Below, in pieces: positions 9,231 to 20,044 of a stretch of 64,000 nucleotides of DNA. Numbering within the stretch: position 1 is the stretch's first letter; every line of letters begins with the position of its first letter. The stretch is from Scheffersomyces stipitis CBS 6054 (taxonomy: Eukaryota > Ascomycota > Pichiomycetes > Serinales > Debaryomycetaceae): positions 1,488,001-1,552,000 of the forward strand of contig NC_009046.1 in NCBI RefSeq assembly GCF_000209165.1. The letters run 5' to 3'. The position numbers and the translations under genes were made by a program. Under the pieces are notes generated by a model. It was given only the letters and a program-made list of their open reading frames with translations, made no database searches and was not told where the DNA came from.

Positions 9231-9974
9231 ATGGCGGATTTCTACGATGGCGAATTCAGTGGGGGTTTCACGACTGAAAATGCTCCTAACTCTCAGTCTG
9301 AACCCAGAACCAGAACCAGTTTGACTCCTGTTACTATTAAACAGATTAATGATGCTACACAGCCAATCCCAGACGGCAATTTTAAGGTCAATAACGTAGA
9401 ATTAAACATGATAAGCTTTGTTGGAATTGTGCGTAGTGTTGATCTGTTGCCCTCAGCTATTCTGGTGACAATCGAAGATGGCACCGGTACGACTAATGTC
9501 AGAAAGTGGGTAGATGAAAACTCCGGAACACCAGCTGAGGCCGAAGAAAAGTACCGCATGTACCTTGATAAATATGTCTACGTTACAGGTGCATTGAAGT
9601 CAATGTCCAACAAGAGTTACATTCAAAATGCACTGGTCATGCCTGTAAAGGACCATAACCAGGTCTTGTCGCACGTGTTAAGCGCTATTCACCATCACTT
9701 GCTTGCTCAGGGAATCAAGCCACGCCCCAAGGATGAAAAGCTGTTGTTTGTTTCCGAGTCGGCATCGACGTCCGCACCCCAATTATCTATCAAAGAACGT
9801 ATAATGAAGGTGGTTAGGGATCACAGTCCGCTGATGGTGGAAGGTGTGCCTCCAAGATTGATTTCTCAGATCGTGGGGATTGGCCAGGACGAAGTCACCA
9901 AGATTTGCACAGAATTGGTGGATAGAGGCGAACTATACGGAGGCCTGGACGACAACACATATCTCTTAGATTAA
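9231..9974 (+). CDS. RFA2: Replication protein A 32-kDa subunit
   Basis: 247 residues, ATG at 9231. The short N terminus rich in Gly, Ser and acidic residues (MADFYDGEFSGGF) is the usual phosphorylation region. It is followed by LTPVTIKQINDA and the central OB fold (about 55-165), with ISFVGIVRSVD, TIEDGTGTTNVRKW and KYVYVTGALKS. A linker leads to the C-terminal winged helix (about 185-247, IKERIMKVVRDHS ... GGLDDNTYLLD). Rfa2 is the middle subunit of the heterotrimer that coats single-stranded DNA in replication, repair and recombination. Length and ends match Rfa2/RPA32 (about 270). An MCB box 79 bp upstream suggests G1/S control. It is divergent from the Ioc3-like gene and convergent with the Irc20-like gene. 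Confidence 0.95.
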   Translation: MADFYDGEFSGGFTTENAPNSQSEPRTRTSLTPVTIKQINDATQPIPDGNFKVNNVELNMISFVGIVRSVDLLPSAILVTIEDGTGTTNVRKWVDENSGTPAEAEEKYRMYLDKYVYVTGALKSMSNKSYIQNALVMPVKDHNQVLSHVLSAIHHHLLAQGIKPRPKDEKLLFVSESASTSAPQLSIKERIMKVVRDHSPLMVEGVPPRLISQIVGIGQDEVTKICTELVDRGELYGGLDDNTYLLD

Positions 9975-10278
9975 TGAATATTCAAGCTAATAAGTGCTCA
10001 TAGTTATCTGTTTAGCACGAACAACTGATTCTTCCGAAATACAAACTTCTTAGTTCTGTCAGTGTACGCTCAATTATTGATATACTGGTGTATGCTTTAT
10101 ACTTAAACATACATAGCTAATATGTCTCAAAAAGTACTATTAGCTGGAAGTCCATAAGATCCTACCAGAGGTGTACTTATAACATTAAATATATACCAAA
10201 TATCCAGTTACATACATAGTTCAAAGGAATCTATACATGCTTAATAAGTTTCTAGTTCAAAGTCTTTCTTATCCAGCA
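9975..10278. other. Convergent intergenic region, RFA2 / IRC20
   Basis: 304 bp of AT-rich 3' flank between convergent stops; nothing else seen. Confidence 0.55.
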
Positions 10279-13200
10279 CTACGTCACCTTCGAATCCTGC
10301 AACTGTTCAAGTGGACGACTCTGAGTCCGTGCACTGAAGAAAGCAGACCAAAGATCGAAGTTGGTCACCGCCTCTCCCTGTGCCATGCCCTTGTTGATCA
10401 TGGTATCAATTCCTCCACTGTTCATCAACGCCATCGACTCTGCCTTGCTCAAGTTGATTTCTTTCGACTTTGCAATGAGAGCAGAAGCGGAAGTCGATGA
10501 AGAAGCTGTCTGATCTTCATCAACTGCAGAAGTAGCTCCTGCTTCCTCACTATCGTTTTCAAGTGTCTCTGGCGTGCTGGATTGCTGCTTCATATATTCC
10601 AACCTCTTTCCAGTCGACATAATGACAATGCTTTCCTCAACTGTGTTCTCGATGGCAAACATCCACACAGTGGTGGGCTTTGTCTGACCGATTCTGTGTA
10701 TTCTCGAGATCGCCTGTAATTCCAACGACGTATTAACCAACGGCTCACACAAGAATATATGAGTAGCATTGATCAAAGTCAATCCACTGGCCTGTGCCTT
10801 AGCATTCAACAAAAAGCAGGTGATCTTGTTACGAGGATCTTTGAACGTTTCCACAGAGTCGTACTTCTTTATGCGTCTTCCTCCTCCAATGTCTGGAGTC
10901 AAAGTTCCGTATGATCCTAAATATGAGATATCTGCTGCTTTAAAAGCAGTTCCAAGAATATAGAGCATATCCTGCCATTGGCTAAACACAACGATCTGGG
11001 CGTCTGGATTCTGGCTTCTTATATAAAGCAGTTGCTTGACGATCATATTAACCTTGGAACTGTACGACTGCTTCAATTTTATCAGTTGGATTTCATCGAT
11101 AATATCTTTTGAAATCGGCTTGTAAATCGAATACAAGATATTGTTGTTCTTATCAACCGTATTCGCATCTTCAACCTTGTTAGCCTTAAGGTCAGGTTTA
11201 TGATGTGTGAAGTTGTACACCGATGACGTAGTGATAACTGATTTACACATGGGACAACTATGGCTGTTCCTCAACCACTGCTCCAAACAATCTTTACAAT
11301 ACTTGTGGCCACATTGAGTGAGAGAACCAATAGTAATTGTAGAACGACAAATGATACACATCAAGGCTTCATCTTCATCCTTATTGATAATGTCCTCGTC
11401 ACTTCCTGTTAAACCCCTCAAATAGCGGAATTTTGCAACTGATTTATCCATCTTGAACTTGAGATGCTTGTGCAACAGCCCATAAGAAACCAACTTTGTC
11501 ATGATCTTGGAAATAACCAATTCTTCTCTGTTCATATGGAAATCAGACGTCTGCACTGTGTCCGAGATCTGTTGCAATTGCTTATAATAATCAATACGGC
11601 AATTGAAAACTGCATTACAATTGACATTCAATTCCTTTTGCAATAAGATCATGGAAAGCTTTTGGTTTTCAAACACGGTTCGAATTCGCTCTCCCAAGCT
11701 GCCAAGTAATTCCAATTGAATTCTCGTTCTCTCAGGGTCATTCTGTTCTTCGTCCTTAAGTTCCGCTTCAATTGTCTTGATGGATAAAACCAACTCTTGC
11801 AATGACAGTTTAACACGAGGTCTAATTTGTTCTCTAGCTTCAGTTAATCCAATTAGGAAGGATTCATCATTGATTTTCTGTAATTCCAAGTCTGCCTCTT
11901 TCTTTTCTTGAGCCTTTTTAATACTGACAATCTTCGTAGAATTCTCTGCACCATTAACAAATTCAGAGCGATCAGTCAACACTTGAGACAAAACGAATAA
12001 ATAACACGATACTTTATCTTGATCCTGAATAGTTTCTTCGTATTCATTACCAACAGGATTCTTATCCAGGGTCAACAAGGGAGTACATAAGATACTCACC
12101 AAATTCTGCATCCAATTGTTGATCGTATTGGCTTGTGTGTTCAATTCAAGAATCAACCTATTCAATTTGTCCACAAATAACTTAATTTTAAAAAAAATCG
12201 AATAATCAACAAAATAGTCAGTTTCAATGATTGGAATCACCATGAAGAACTTCTTCGAGTTTCTGGGTATTAAAGTGGTTCCATTATCTACAAATTCTCC
12301 TGGGCCATCGTAGTAGCGACCTCTTGTTGATATTCTTGTTTTAACAGCATTCTCCACACTGGAAATAGAACCACGCAAAATCTCTCCACGGGTAGCTTCA
12401 GCTAGATCATAGTATTTCAGTTCTAGGAATTTAAGCTTAGCCTCCTCAATCTCAGATTCCTTAATATCTGCTTCTTGAACGTATTCAGTCATAATGGGCT
12501 TCTTGGTGAATACAAAATCCTCTGGTGCTACGCCATTTACCAAAGACGCCAATTCGTCTGCTCTGGAGCCCTCTTCGTAGTGCATCATTTTCTTCACTTC
12601 TTCAAGGCTGTGAATATCTCTCTGTGACACCTGAGACTTGCTCATGATCTCCATATATTCCTTATCATATTGCTGAAAGTAGGACGAGGCAATAAGGAAA
12701 TAGAACCGATGCAAGATTATATTCCAATTTCTCATCCTAATTCTAGTCAGTTTGATTTTTTCTTCAAGTTTCTCTAAAACTTCATCTTTCACAATAGCAA
12801 GTTCTGGAGTTCCACGCTCGTCGATTCTTCCAATATCTTCGTCCTTTTCGTCACTATTCTGTAAATCCAACTTTCTGCTCTGACTTCTATAGTCCTTGAT
12901 GTACTTCTCAAGGATTAACTTCAAACGATGTATTATCTTTTCAGTTTCATCTACTCCAACAGTTAGAAAAAGAAGCGCTTCCTTGGGATTGTATATGAAT
13001 TCATAGAATTCTCCCATATCAAGATACAACAGAATAATCAGTTTTTCAATCTCTACAATCTCATTATATGCCTTGGTCAACATGTCATCCAAGAGATTTT
13101 CCAAAGTTTTCAACTGCTGAATAGCACCGAAAGTCCTGTTATAAGCATAGTTCTTCTTATACTTTCTAGATCCAAGATTGAGATTTCCAATCTGGGGATT

Positions 13201-15600
13201 ACAGCAAATTTGCCTTAGTCTCATCAACCATGTTCTCATATATGTCATAATTGTTGGAGAGGGTTCCCAATCGTTGCTTATGGGATTTCCATTGACATCC
13301 AAACAGATAGCAGCTAGACATTCTTCCAACTTTTCATTATAGAAATCTTGTTCAATAGGAGTAAAAGGAATTGTCAAAAGAACACGAGACTGAGGAGGTA
13401 ATTGAATATCGTCATGGGTCATTGCCTTGGTATGTCTGATTGCAATTGTAGTCCATAGCTTTACAAAGTCATCATTAGTATTGTTGACAACATCGGTTAT
13501 GTAGTCCCACGATAGCTTACCTACATCACCACAAAATGGCTGATATCTAAGGAAATGAAGAACTGAATGCAAATCTCCAAGATTCTTCTTGATTGGAGTA
13601 CCAGACACCCCCCAAGAATGATATCTAGGTATCAATGCTGCACTCTGGAAAGCTCTTGATATGGTCGATGACACCATTTGGACCTCATCCAAAACAACTC
13701 TCCAAAACTGACTCAACATAAGCGGAGATTCGTAGTCGACTTTCTTATAAATTTCGGGAAGTCGGTTATGGCGTATGGCCAAAGCAATCTCATCTTGTAG
13801 AGCCATTTCATAATCGGTTTCGTTGGAATCACTAGATCTAACGTTTGCAATCTTGGGCTTCTTGGAAGTAATTGCAAGTTGAAATAAAGACTTATAGTCG
13901 CTCAAGAGCGCCTGCTCATCTTGAACTACTATGTCATTTTCAGTTGAAGAGCTGGGAATTATATCTCCAGCTGATGTTTCTTCAAAGTGTTCTGATTGGG
14001 TTCTTTTTTTTGTAGCGTTTCTTGTGTTTTTACCTCTGGAAGAGTATAATGCATAGTCTAATTCCCTTGATATCACAGCATACGTCGTGAATACCACATC
14101 GAACTTTCTTAAATACTCAGCTATTAATACAGCATTATTGTCTAACTTTGGATATTTCCCCACACCTTGGTAAATAGTTACAGCTAGACTTGGAGCTAGA
14201 TGAACGATTTCTTCCACCCACTGTTTCAAGATTGAATCTGGCGCAATGACGAGTGTAGTCTTTGCTTTTATGATGGTTTTGACTTCGCCAAAAGTATGGA
14301 GTTGAACTCTTAACGGTTCATTAACCTCTTCTATAGACCTCTTGTTCATGAGCATCAATGCTGTCATTTCTACAGTTTTTCCCAACCCCATTTCTTCCGA
14401 TAGCAATGCCTGTGCTGGTAGGTATTTTGGACACATGAGCTTATCGCTATCATTGTAGTAACTATGCAAGTATTTGCACACGGATTTTCTCGAAGCCAAA
14501 TGGGCAGTATAGGCATTGAAGAAGTATTTCTCGTTGTTCAAGGAGATCCTCTTCCATCCGAAACAGAGTTTGTTCATGATGGTATAAAGAAGCGTATCGA
14601 GTTTGTCGTTGTCGGTTGGCTCATTTCTGAGTGAAGAGGTTATCAATTCGATTGCGGAATCGTCTATAAGTGGTACTTTAGTACATCTATTGCTGTGGAA
14701 GTTAAACTTGACATTCTCCTTTTCGAGGATCCAGTTCACGGTTTTCTTTTGGAAACGTATGAGGTTCGTTTCGAGCTCAGGAATGTCAAAATCCTCTTCA
14801 ATACGTGGAAGTTGCTCTGTGTTTTCAGATATGGATCTGTAGAATAGTCCACTGGTCACACTTTCTCGGTTACTATACTTATGAACCAAGTTATGAGGTT
14901 CATTATCAGTCGGACACGGCTGTGCGATATTAGCCATCAACATACGGATGTTCCTGATAACCTCTGTCTGGCAATTACGGTATAGATTAGATGTGAGCTG
15001 GATCTTGTAATGGATCGAGACTTCAATTGTGTACGTTTTGGTATTGAAAAGTAACCCTACAATTGGTTTTGAACTCAGCAAGTTGTTTTTCAACTGTGTG
15101 AGATTGGATAAATTCAACAAATACACTTCGCTCTTGAGTGTTTCGTTCTCTAGAGACTGTGCTATATTGACCGAAAGAAGTAGTCGCAGTGGTAGCTTGT
15201 CGATTTTCTTGTTTTTCACCATCAACAACTGCTGCTCTCCACTGAAAAGAAGCTTCATCTCGTCCAGAACATACTCATATACACCATTAGCGACTTCGTT
15301 CATTTTGGAAAGAAACTGGCTATGTAAGAAGAGCAGCTCGTCTTGGTTCTCAAACTTCATAGTGCGATCTACAATAGTTACGACTTCCGTATCTTCCCCG
15401 TTTTCAAGCTGTTGACTGCGAAGTAACTGCTCAGACTCCATTACATCCTGGTACTTCAAATTATCTATAGCAAGGTCCCTGTTGCGAAGCGTTAGCTTTC
15501 TTTTCTTGTGAACCTTAGGTGTAGCCAGTGCCTCGGCTGTGGCGACTCGTGAAATGGCTTGTAAATCAAAATGGATAAGCTGGAATCTTGAAGTGTCCAT
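10279..15600 (-). CDS. IRC20: Irc20-like SNF2-family ATPase with RING finger (putative E3 ligase/translocase)
   Basis: 1,773 residues from the ATG at 15600; the frame runs 32 codons further upstream but without an ATG. The N-terminal 300 residues are of unknown fold. The SNF2 ATPase starts near residue 290, with Walker A (EEMGLGKTVEM, about 405), LVIAPDSILKQWVEE, a long insertion, DEVQ (about 636) and WGVSGTPIKKN. A coiled-coil-rich section of about 600 residues separates it from a C3HC4 RING (about 1411-1453, CIICRSTI ... CGHKYCKDCLEQWL ... CPMCKS). The helicase C-terminal lobe follows (AISRIHRIGQT near 1631). This split SNF2-RING-helicase layout is that of Irc20/SHPRH, linked to recombination, replication stress and ubiquitin or SUMO signalling in the nucleus. 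GCTGCGAA lies about 360 bp upstream. Confidence 0.9.
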   Translation of the reverse strand: MDTSRFQLIHFDLQAISRVATAEALATPKVHKKRKLTLRNRDLAIDNLKYQDVMESEQLLRSQQLENGEDTEVVTIVDRTMKFENQDELLFLHSQFLSKMNEVANGVYEYVLDEMKLLFSGEQQLLMVKNKKIDKLPLRLLLSVNIAQSLENETLKSEVYLLNLSNLTQLKNNLLSSKPIVGLLFNTKTYTIEVSIHYKIQLTSNLYRNCQTEVIRNIRMLMANIAQPCPTDNEPHNLVHKYSNRESVTSGLFYRSISENTEQLPRIEEDFDIPELETNLIRFQKKTVNWILEKENVKFNFHSNRCTKVPLIDDSAIELITSSLRNEPTDNDKLDTLLYTIMNKLCFGWKRISLNNEKYFFNAYTAHLASRKSVCKYLHSYYNDSDKLMCPKYLPAQALLSEEMGLGKTVEMTALMLMNKRSIEEVNEPLRVQLHTFGEVKTIIKAKTTLVIAPDSILKQWVEEIVHLAPSLAVTIYQGVGKYPKLDNNAVLIAEYLRKFDVVFTTYAVISRELDYALYSSRGKNTRNATKKRTQSEHFEETSAGDIIPSSSTENDIVVQDEQALLSDYKSLFQLAITSKKPKIANVRSSDSNETDYEMALQDEIALAIRHNRLPEIYKKVDYESPLMLSQFWRVVLDEVQMVSSTISRAFQSAALIPRYHSWGVSGTPIKKNLGDLHSVLHFLRYQPFCGDVGKLSWDYITDVVNNTNDDFVKLWTTIAIRHTKAMTHDDIQLPPQSRVLLTIPFTPIEQDFYNEKLEECLAAICLDVNGNPISNDWEPSPTIMTYMRTWLMRLRQICCNPQIGNLNLGSRKYKKNYAYNRTFGAIQQLKTLENLLDDMLTKAYNEIVEIEKLIILLYLDMGEFYEFIYNPKEALLFLTVGVDETEKIIHRLKLILEKYIKDYRSQSRKLDLQNSDEKDEDIGRIDERGTPELAIVKDEVLEKLEEKIKLTRIRMRNWNIILHRFYFLIASSYFQQYDKEYMEIMSKSQVSQRDIHSLEEVKKMMHYEEGSRADELASLVNGVAPEDFVFTKKPIMTEYVQEADIKESEIEEAKLKFLELKYYDLAEATRGEILRGSISSVENAVKTRISTRGRYYDGPGEFVDNGTTLIPRNSKKFFMVIPIIETDYFVDYSIFFKIKLFVDKLNRLILELNTQANTINNWMQNLVSILCTPLLTLDKNPVGNEYEETIQDQDKVSCYLFVLSQVLTDRSEFVNGAENSTKIVSIKKAQEKKEADLELQKINDESFLIGLTEAREQIRPRVKLSLQELVLSIKTIEAELKDEEQNDPERTRIQLELLGSLGERIRTVFENQKLSMILLQKELNVNCNAVFNCRIDYYKQLQQISDTVQTSDFHMNREELVISKIMTKLVSYGLLHKHLKFKMDKSVAKFRYLRGLTGSDEDIINKDEDEALMCIICRSTITIGSLTQCGHKYCKDCLEQWLRNSHSCPMCKSVITTSSVYNFTHHKPDLKANKVEDANTVDKNNNILYSIYKPISKDIIDEIQLIKLKQSYSSKVNMIVKQLLYIRSQNPDAQIVVFSQWQDMLYILGTAFKAADISYLGSYGTLTPDIGGGRRIKKYDSVETFKDPRNKITCFLLNAKAQASGLTLINATHIFLCEPLVNTSLELQAISRIHRIGQTKPTTVWMFAIENTVEESIVIMSTGKRLEYMKQQSSTPETLENDSEEAGATSAVDEDQTASSSTSASALIAKSKEINLSKAESMALMNSGGIDTMINKGMAQGEAVTNFDLWSAFFSARTQSRPLEQLQDSKVT

Positions 15601-16164
15601 TTCTATGATTTCGGGAACCGCTATTGTATTGGGACAAGACGTCAGTGACAAGACGTCAGTGGCAAACGTTCGCTGCTGAAGAAGAACCAGTTGCAAAAGT
15701 GTACGATAGGAATATTGAATTTAGATAACTAAGCGTGCGCTACCATAATTGGCATATAAGCGCACTTAAGCGCATTTATGAAAAGTCATTGAAGTTACTA
15801 GAAATACATATAGAAAAGATACATTAAAATGATACACAGAAAGATACACAGAGTAGATATATAAGTCTGATGGAGGTGTGCTTATGGTATGATTTCTACC
15901 GACTACTTTCTACATTCACTTCTAAAGTTTGCTTGTAGTCGTACGTATACTAAATGGCTGCGAAAACGACTTTTAACTTGCACCACCGCGATAGCGAAGA
16001 ATTGAAGGAAATAGACACGACACAATAAACAAAGTAGAAACTAGTAGTATTGGCATGTTGTAGGTTAGGAATAGAATCGAGTGGAAATGGCAGTGCATGA
16101 TTCAGTAAGGTAATGGTAACAAGATGGTGGACAGAAGATGATATGTTTTTGAAGGAAGTAGAGT
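15601..16164. other. IRC20 promoter and RCK2 3' flank
   Basis: 564 bp. GCTGCGAA at 15957-15964 within TGGCTGCGAAAA; no gene seen. Confidence 0.5.
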
Positions 16165-17904
16165 TCAGCTCTTTACAGGAACCTGTTTGTGTTTTCTTCT
16201 TTCCAATATAGAAGCACCCCCGAGATTCAAGTCAAACATATTAGGCTGCTGGTGTTGCTTATTAAGACGAGCGTTACGTGGTGTTGTTATCTTGTGTTTA
16301 TTCAAGACCTGACCTTGGATATTGACGTCTTCTTCGATCTGGTCTTCGTCTTCTTCCTCGATTCCTTCTACGACATTATCGAAGGTGTTGATCTTAGAAA
16401 GCGCGGCTTCTTCGCCCATTCTGTGCACAGCAGTAGATATGTCGAACGCATCTCTCAAGGCTACGGCTGCTGGTGAGTACAAATCGTTGTGAGTGCCGTT
16501 GGTGTATTTCTTCGAGTATCTGTTGCTGCCGTTGTGTGTCTGTATAGGGTGCTTATCTCTGCCGGCTCTGGCACTGGCAGGCGCATCATGAGCCACTTGC
16601 ACATTGTAAGGCTTGGTGAGCCAAGGATCGTTCAAAAAGTCAGCAATGGCATATCTTTTCGAAGGATCAACAGTCAAAAGTTTTGAAACACAGTGCTTGG
16701 CACCGTCAGAAATCTCGTCCCACCATGGGCTCAAGAAAGTATACTCCCCTTTAGCGACCTTTTCAGTCAAAGTATCGATGCTCTCGTCATAGAATGGCGG
16801 AAATCCACACAAAAGCGTGTACAACACACAGCCAATAGCCCACATGTCGACTTCACGCGAGTACCTCTCGTCTCTGACGATCTCTGGAGCAGTATATCCT
16901 ACTGTTCCACAGGGTGTTTTGGTGTTGTGCTCCCAAATTTGCTTAGATAAACCGAAGTCCGCCAACTTCACCACTCCGATGCCGCCTCCGCCAACTCCAG
17001 GAACAAACTCTCCTTCGTCCAACTTGGCGTTAGGGTCGTCAGACTTACGCAATTTGGCAACTGGATTGACTGAGGGCTTTGTGTCAATGGGTACGTATAG
17101 AAGGTTCTCAGGTTTAATGTCACGATGAACAATGCCTACTTCATCGTGCAAATATTGGATGGCTTCGGCAACTTGACGGATCACATGACGGGCCAAGTCC
17201 TCTGAGAAGTAGGTGTATTTTACGATGGCTGTGAAGATCTCACCGCCCGGAGCCAACTCCTGAACGATATAGTAGTACAAGTCTGAGTCAATGAATTCAA
17301 TGAAACGCACAATGTTCGGATGGTCCAACTGTCTCATGATGGTCACTTCTTTAAGGACTGCCAGCTTCTGCGCCTGGTCCATCTGGAACTTACGTAAAAT
17401 CTTGATGGCTACGAGCTTGTTGGTAACTTTGTGTCTAGCCTTGTATACTACACTAAAGGCTCCTTCGCCGATATTCTCCAACACCTCATAGTTGTCCAAA
17501 TTGGGGTATTTGGCCGTTTTCTGTTTCTGTCTCTGGAGTCTTTCTTCCTCCACAATGTGGGTAGCTACCTTCTGGTAGTTGTTATCGTTGTAGTTATAAT
17601 TGTCAGTGTAGGTAGTCGAGTAGACATTTTGAGTATCCTTGGGTTCAGCATCAACCTGTTGGGCTCTGGCTTCGTTTTCCACAAGCGTGGCCGTCGACGG
17701 CTCGTTGCTGATGCTGTAAGCGTCTATATCGGCGTATCCTCGGGAGTTGTCGTAGGCATAGTCGTTCAAGGAGTAGTTGGTATTGTTGATGTTGGCAGCC
17801 TGGGAGGCGGAACTGGCGGCTGTAGCGGCTGCCTGTTTCTTCTTCAAGTCGTTGGCCTGTTTGCCGTGTCTGATGAAGGCCTTGAGGTTCTCGAACATTG
17901 TCAT
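16165..17904 (-). CDS. RCK2: Rck2-type CaMK/MAPKAP-like serine/threonine kinase
   Basis: 579 residues, ATG at 17904 (a second Met follows at codon 3). An Ala-, Asn- and Tyr-rich N terminus of about 135 residues precedes a complete kinase domain (139-429): glycine loop GEGAFSVV, Lys168 in VAIK, HRD with Asp262, DFG with Asp316, activation-loop Thr330 in KTPCGT, and APE. Between HRD and DFG there is a family-specific insertion ending EGEFVPGVGGGGIG, the hallmark of Rck1/Rck2 and S. pombe Srk1. These kinases are activated by the Hog1/Sty1 MAP kinase and repress translation elongation under osmotic or oxidative stress. The basic C terminus ending RRKHKQVPVKS looks like a MAPK-docking segment (inference). 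A CaM-dependent Cmk is less likely given the insertion. Confidence 0.9.
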   Translation of the reverse strand: MTMFENLKAFIRHGKQANDLKKKQAAATAASSASQAANINNTNYSLNDYAYDNSRGYADIDAYSISNEPSTATLVENEARAQQVDAEPKDTQNVYSTTYTDNYNYNDNNYQKVATHIVEEERLQRQKQKTAKYPNLDNYEVLENIGEGAFSVVYKARHKVTNKLVAIKILRKFQMDQAQKLAVLKEVTIMRQLDHPNIVRFIEFIDSDLYYYIVQELAPGGEIFTAIVKYTYFSEDLARHVIRQVAEAIQYLHDEVGIVHRDIKPENLLYVPIDTKPSVNPVAKLRKSDDPNAKLDEGEFVPGVGGGGIGVVKLADFGLSKQIWEHNTKTPCGTVGYTAPEIVRDERYSREVDMWAIGCVLYTLLCGFPPFYDESIDTLTEKVAKGEYTFLSPWWDEISDGAKHCVSKLLTVDPSKRYAIADFLNDPWLTKPYNVQVAHDAPASARAGRDKHPIQTHNGSNRYSKKYTNGTHNDLYSPAAVALRDAFDISTAVHRMGEEAALSKINTFDNVVEGIEEEDEDQIEEDVNIQGQVLNKHKITTPRNARLNKQHQQPNMFDLNLGGASILERRKHKQVPVKS

Positions 17905-19300
17905 ATAGTCAATGGGCTGGAGGTGGATTTGTCAGACGTTTCTATGGAAATGTAAAGGGGGTTCGAAAATGCGCGGTAGATGCAGAATATAATGAGAATT
18001 GAAGAAGAACGAAGTCTACCACAGATGCCGATGTAGTGCACAGAGCAATAGTAGAGAGAAGAAGTGAGAATAGAAGAGAAGCAGAAAGAAAAGCGAGAAT
18101 ACAATTGTCAAGATGAGTACCGAGAATTCACGATGAGGATCGGAATACAGGAGAAAAGTCAAAAAGAATAATGTCTTTCGATATCGTATATTGGTGCCAA
18201 CGGCTTAGGATAAGAGACCGGGATCTCAAACCGTAATCGCCTTAAGGATATCAGCGGGTTTCCAATGATGCTATAGCGTGTTGTGGAGGAGGACCACAAT
18301 ATTACCTTCCAAATACACTACTGCAACGTATATAATATTCGTGGTACGATCCCACGGAGCTTCCAAACCAAAACAGGATCATGTGGATTATGTAGAAAGA
18401 CACAGAGAGCATGCACCAGAAGCCTAACACCGTGTATTGGGCAAACACTGGTTGGTGACATCATGCTGACATCATCTTCAACTGAAATTCAGTCCGTTGT
18501 GAGCAGTGAGCTTTGAGCTTTCACCGCGGATTCTGTATGAGTCTAATCTTCTTTCTGGTATCGGCGTATTCCTTTTTTTGACACTGTATTCATTCGCTTA
18601 TCTTCACCAGTGCTTATCTTCACCAGTGCTCATTATTCTATTTCGTACTTACACTCTTGTCGTCGTCATTACGCATTAGGCATTACGCGTAGCGCCATGC
18701 CATGCCCTTCTGGCTACCCTACCTTCTTTGTAGACCCTCGCTGTAATTACTTGTAGATAAGCCTACTCCGACGGTTCCGAGCCGCACCGTGGTACATAGG
18801 CGATCCTACCTCACACAGCACTGAGTTGCCACTACCCAAACCTGTCTCAACCTAGCTGCGAGAATCAGAACTCCTGGCGAATCCTTCTAATACAAGTATA
18901 CTTGCCTGGTTGGGTCTATTTGTTGATGTTATTCATCACAATCCAACTTTCACGCTCACTCTGTATTTTTTACGTGGCCGCATACACCAGCTTATTCGCT
19001 GGCATGGTGCAGCTCATCTAAAAACGTTAAATCAACTCAAGTTCGTTAGGGCGGCTAATTATTCTGTCCTGTTGTAATTCTCATCATTTTTCACACAAAA
19101 GCAACAAAAGTGTGGATTTTGAAACACTTAGTATACATACGGACACGCCTATACCGCGCCGATGATCTTCACAAGCAAAACCTTTCACCACCTGCGTGCA
19201 TACAACATATAATGCAATATTCAAGAGTTTGACTCTTGTTGAAAAACACGAGCTCGAATAGGTTCTCTTTTGTTTCTCTATTCCCAGCTTCAAAACTATA
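17905..19300. other. Long divergent promoter, RCK2 / HAD phosphatase
   Basis: 1.4 kb without a convincing gene. It contains a 16-bp tandem duplication (18596-18630) and an ACGCGT at 18685-18690. The 18283-18516 frame lacks an ATG start and any recognisable protein. Confidence 0.5.
18596..18630. repeat. 16-bp perfect tandem duplication
   Basis: Two perfect copies of GCTTATCTTCACCAGT plus three further matching bases, in the long divergent promoter. Confidence 0.8.
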
Positions 19301-20044
19301 ATGACCACTTCTACTACTTTGCCTGCCATCGTGTTTACCGACTGGGACGGGACCGTCACCTTGCAAGACTCCAACGACTATTTGACCGATAACCTTGGTT
19401 TCGGAAAAGAAAAGAGAGCCGAAATCAACCAACACATCTTGGACGGCAAGCAGTCGTTTCGTGATGGCTTCATAGATATGTTGAACTCGATCACCACTCC
19501 ATTCCCAGAATGTATTGACTTCTTGTTGAAAAACGTCCAGTTGGATCCTGGTTTCAAGGACTTCTACCACTGGTGTGAATCTCAAGGCATTCCAGTTATC
19601 GTTGTTTCTTCAGGTATGAGACCCATAATCTACTCGTTGTTGAAGAGATTAGTGGGCCAAGAAGCCATTGATAACATCGACATCATCTCCAACGACGTTG
19701 CAATCAACGACGAAACCCAAGAGTGGAACATTGTATACAAGGACCCACAATCATCTTTCGGCCACGACAAGTCCAACTCAATTAAGGAATACTTGTCCAC
19801 CCACGGTTACGACGCCTCCAACACTCCGCTCTTGTTCTACTGTGGTGATGGTGTTTCTGACATTTCTGCTGCCAAAGAAACCAACTTGTTGTTTGCCAAG
19901 CACGGAAAGGACTTGATTAAATATTCCATCAGAGAAGGCATCCCATACACCGAGTTCAACAGTTTTGCTGAGATTTTGTCCAAGGTCCAGTCCATTGTTG
20001 CAGCCAAGGGTGCCAATATCGACCAATTTATCGAAAATAAGTAA
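19301..20044 (+). CDS. PYP1: HAD-superfamily phosphatase, YNL010W/Pyp1 type
   Basis: 247 residues, ATG at 19301. HAD motif I is FTDWDGTVT (nucleophile Asp and the acid/base Asp two positions later), motif II is IVVSSGM, and motifs III/IV are represented by a conserved Lys and FYCGDGVSDISAA, which ends the metal site. The compact helical cap and the start VFTDWDGTVTLQDSNDYL are typical of the phosphoserine-phosphatase-like subgroup that includes S. cerevisiae YNL010W (Pyp1), reported to act on small polyol phosphates. It is not Ser2, which has a different N terminus. Cytosolic, no signal or membrane segment. It lies alone between two long gaps. Confidence 0.8.
   Translation: MTTSTTLPAIVFTDWDGTVTLQDSNDYLTDNLGFGKEKRAEINQHILDGKQSFRDGFIDMLNSITTPFPECIDFLLKNVQLDPGFKDFYHWCESQGIPVIVVSSGMRPIIYSLLKRLVGQEAIDNIDIISNDVAINDETQEWNIVYKDPQSSFGHDKSNSIKEYLSTHGYDASNTPLLFYCGDGVSDISAAKETNLLFAKHGKDLIKYSIREGIPYTEFNSFAEILSKVQSIVAAKGANIDQFIENK

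Noticed and set aside
15601..15696. Upstream extension of the IRC20-like frame
   Set aside because: The 32 extra codons contain no ATG; the real start is the ATG at 15600.
17940..17970. GGTTCGA-like word suggesting a tRNA T-loop
   Set aside because: No acceptor stem, A box or cloverleaf around it. Other GTTCGA words were checked and most are in coding DNA.
18283..18516. 77-codon frame in the RCK2/HAD gap
   Set aside because: Starts at TTG and shows no recognisable protein features.
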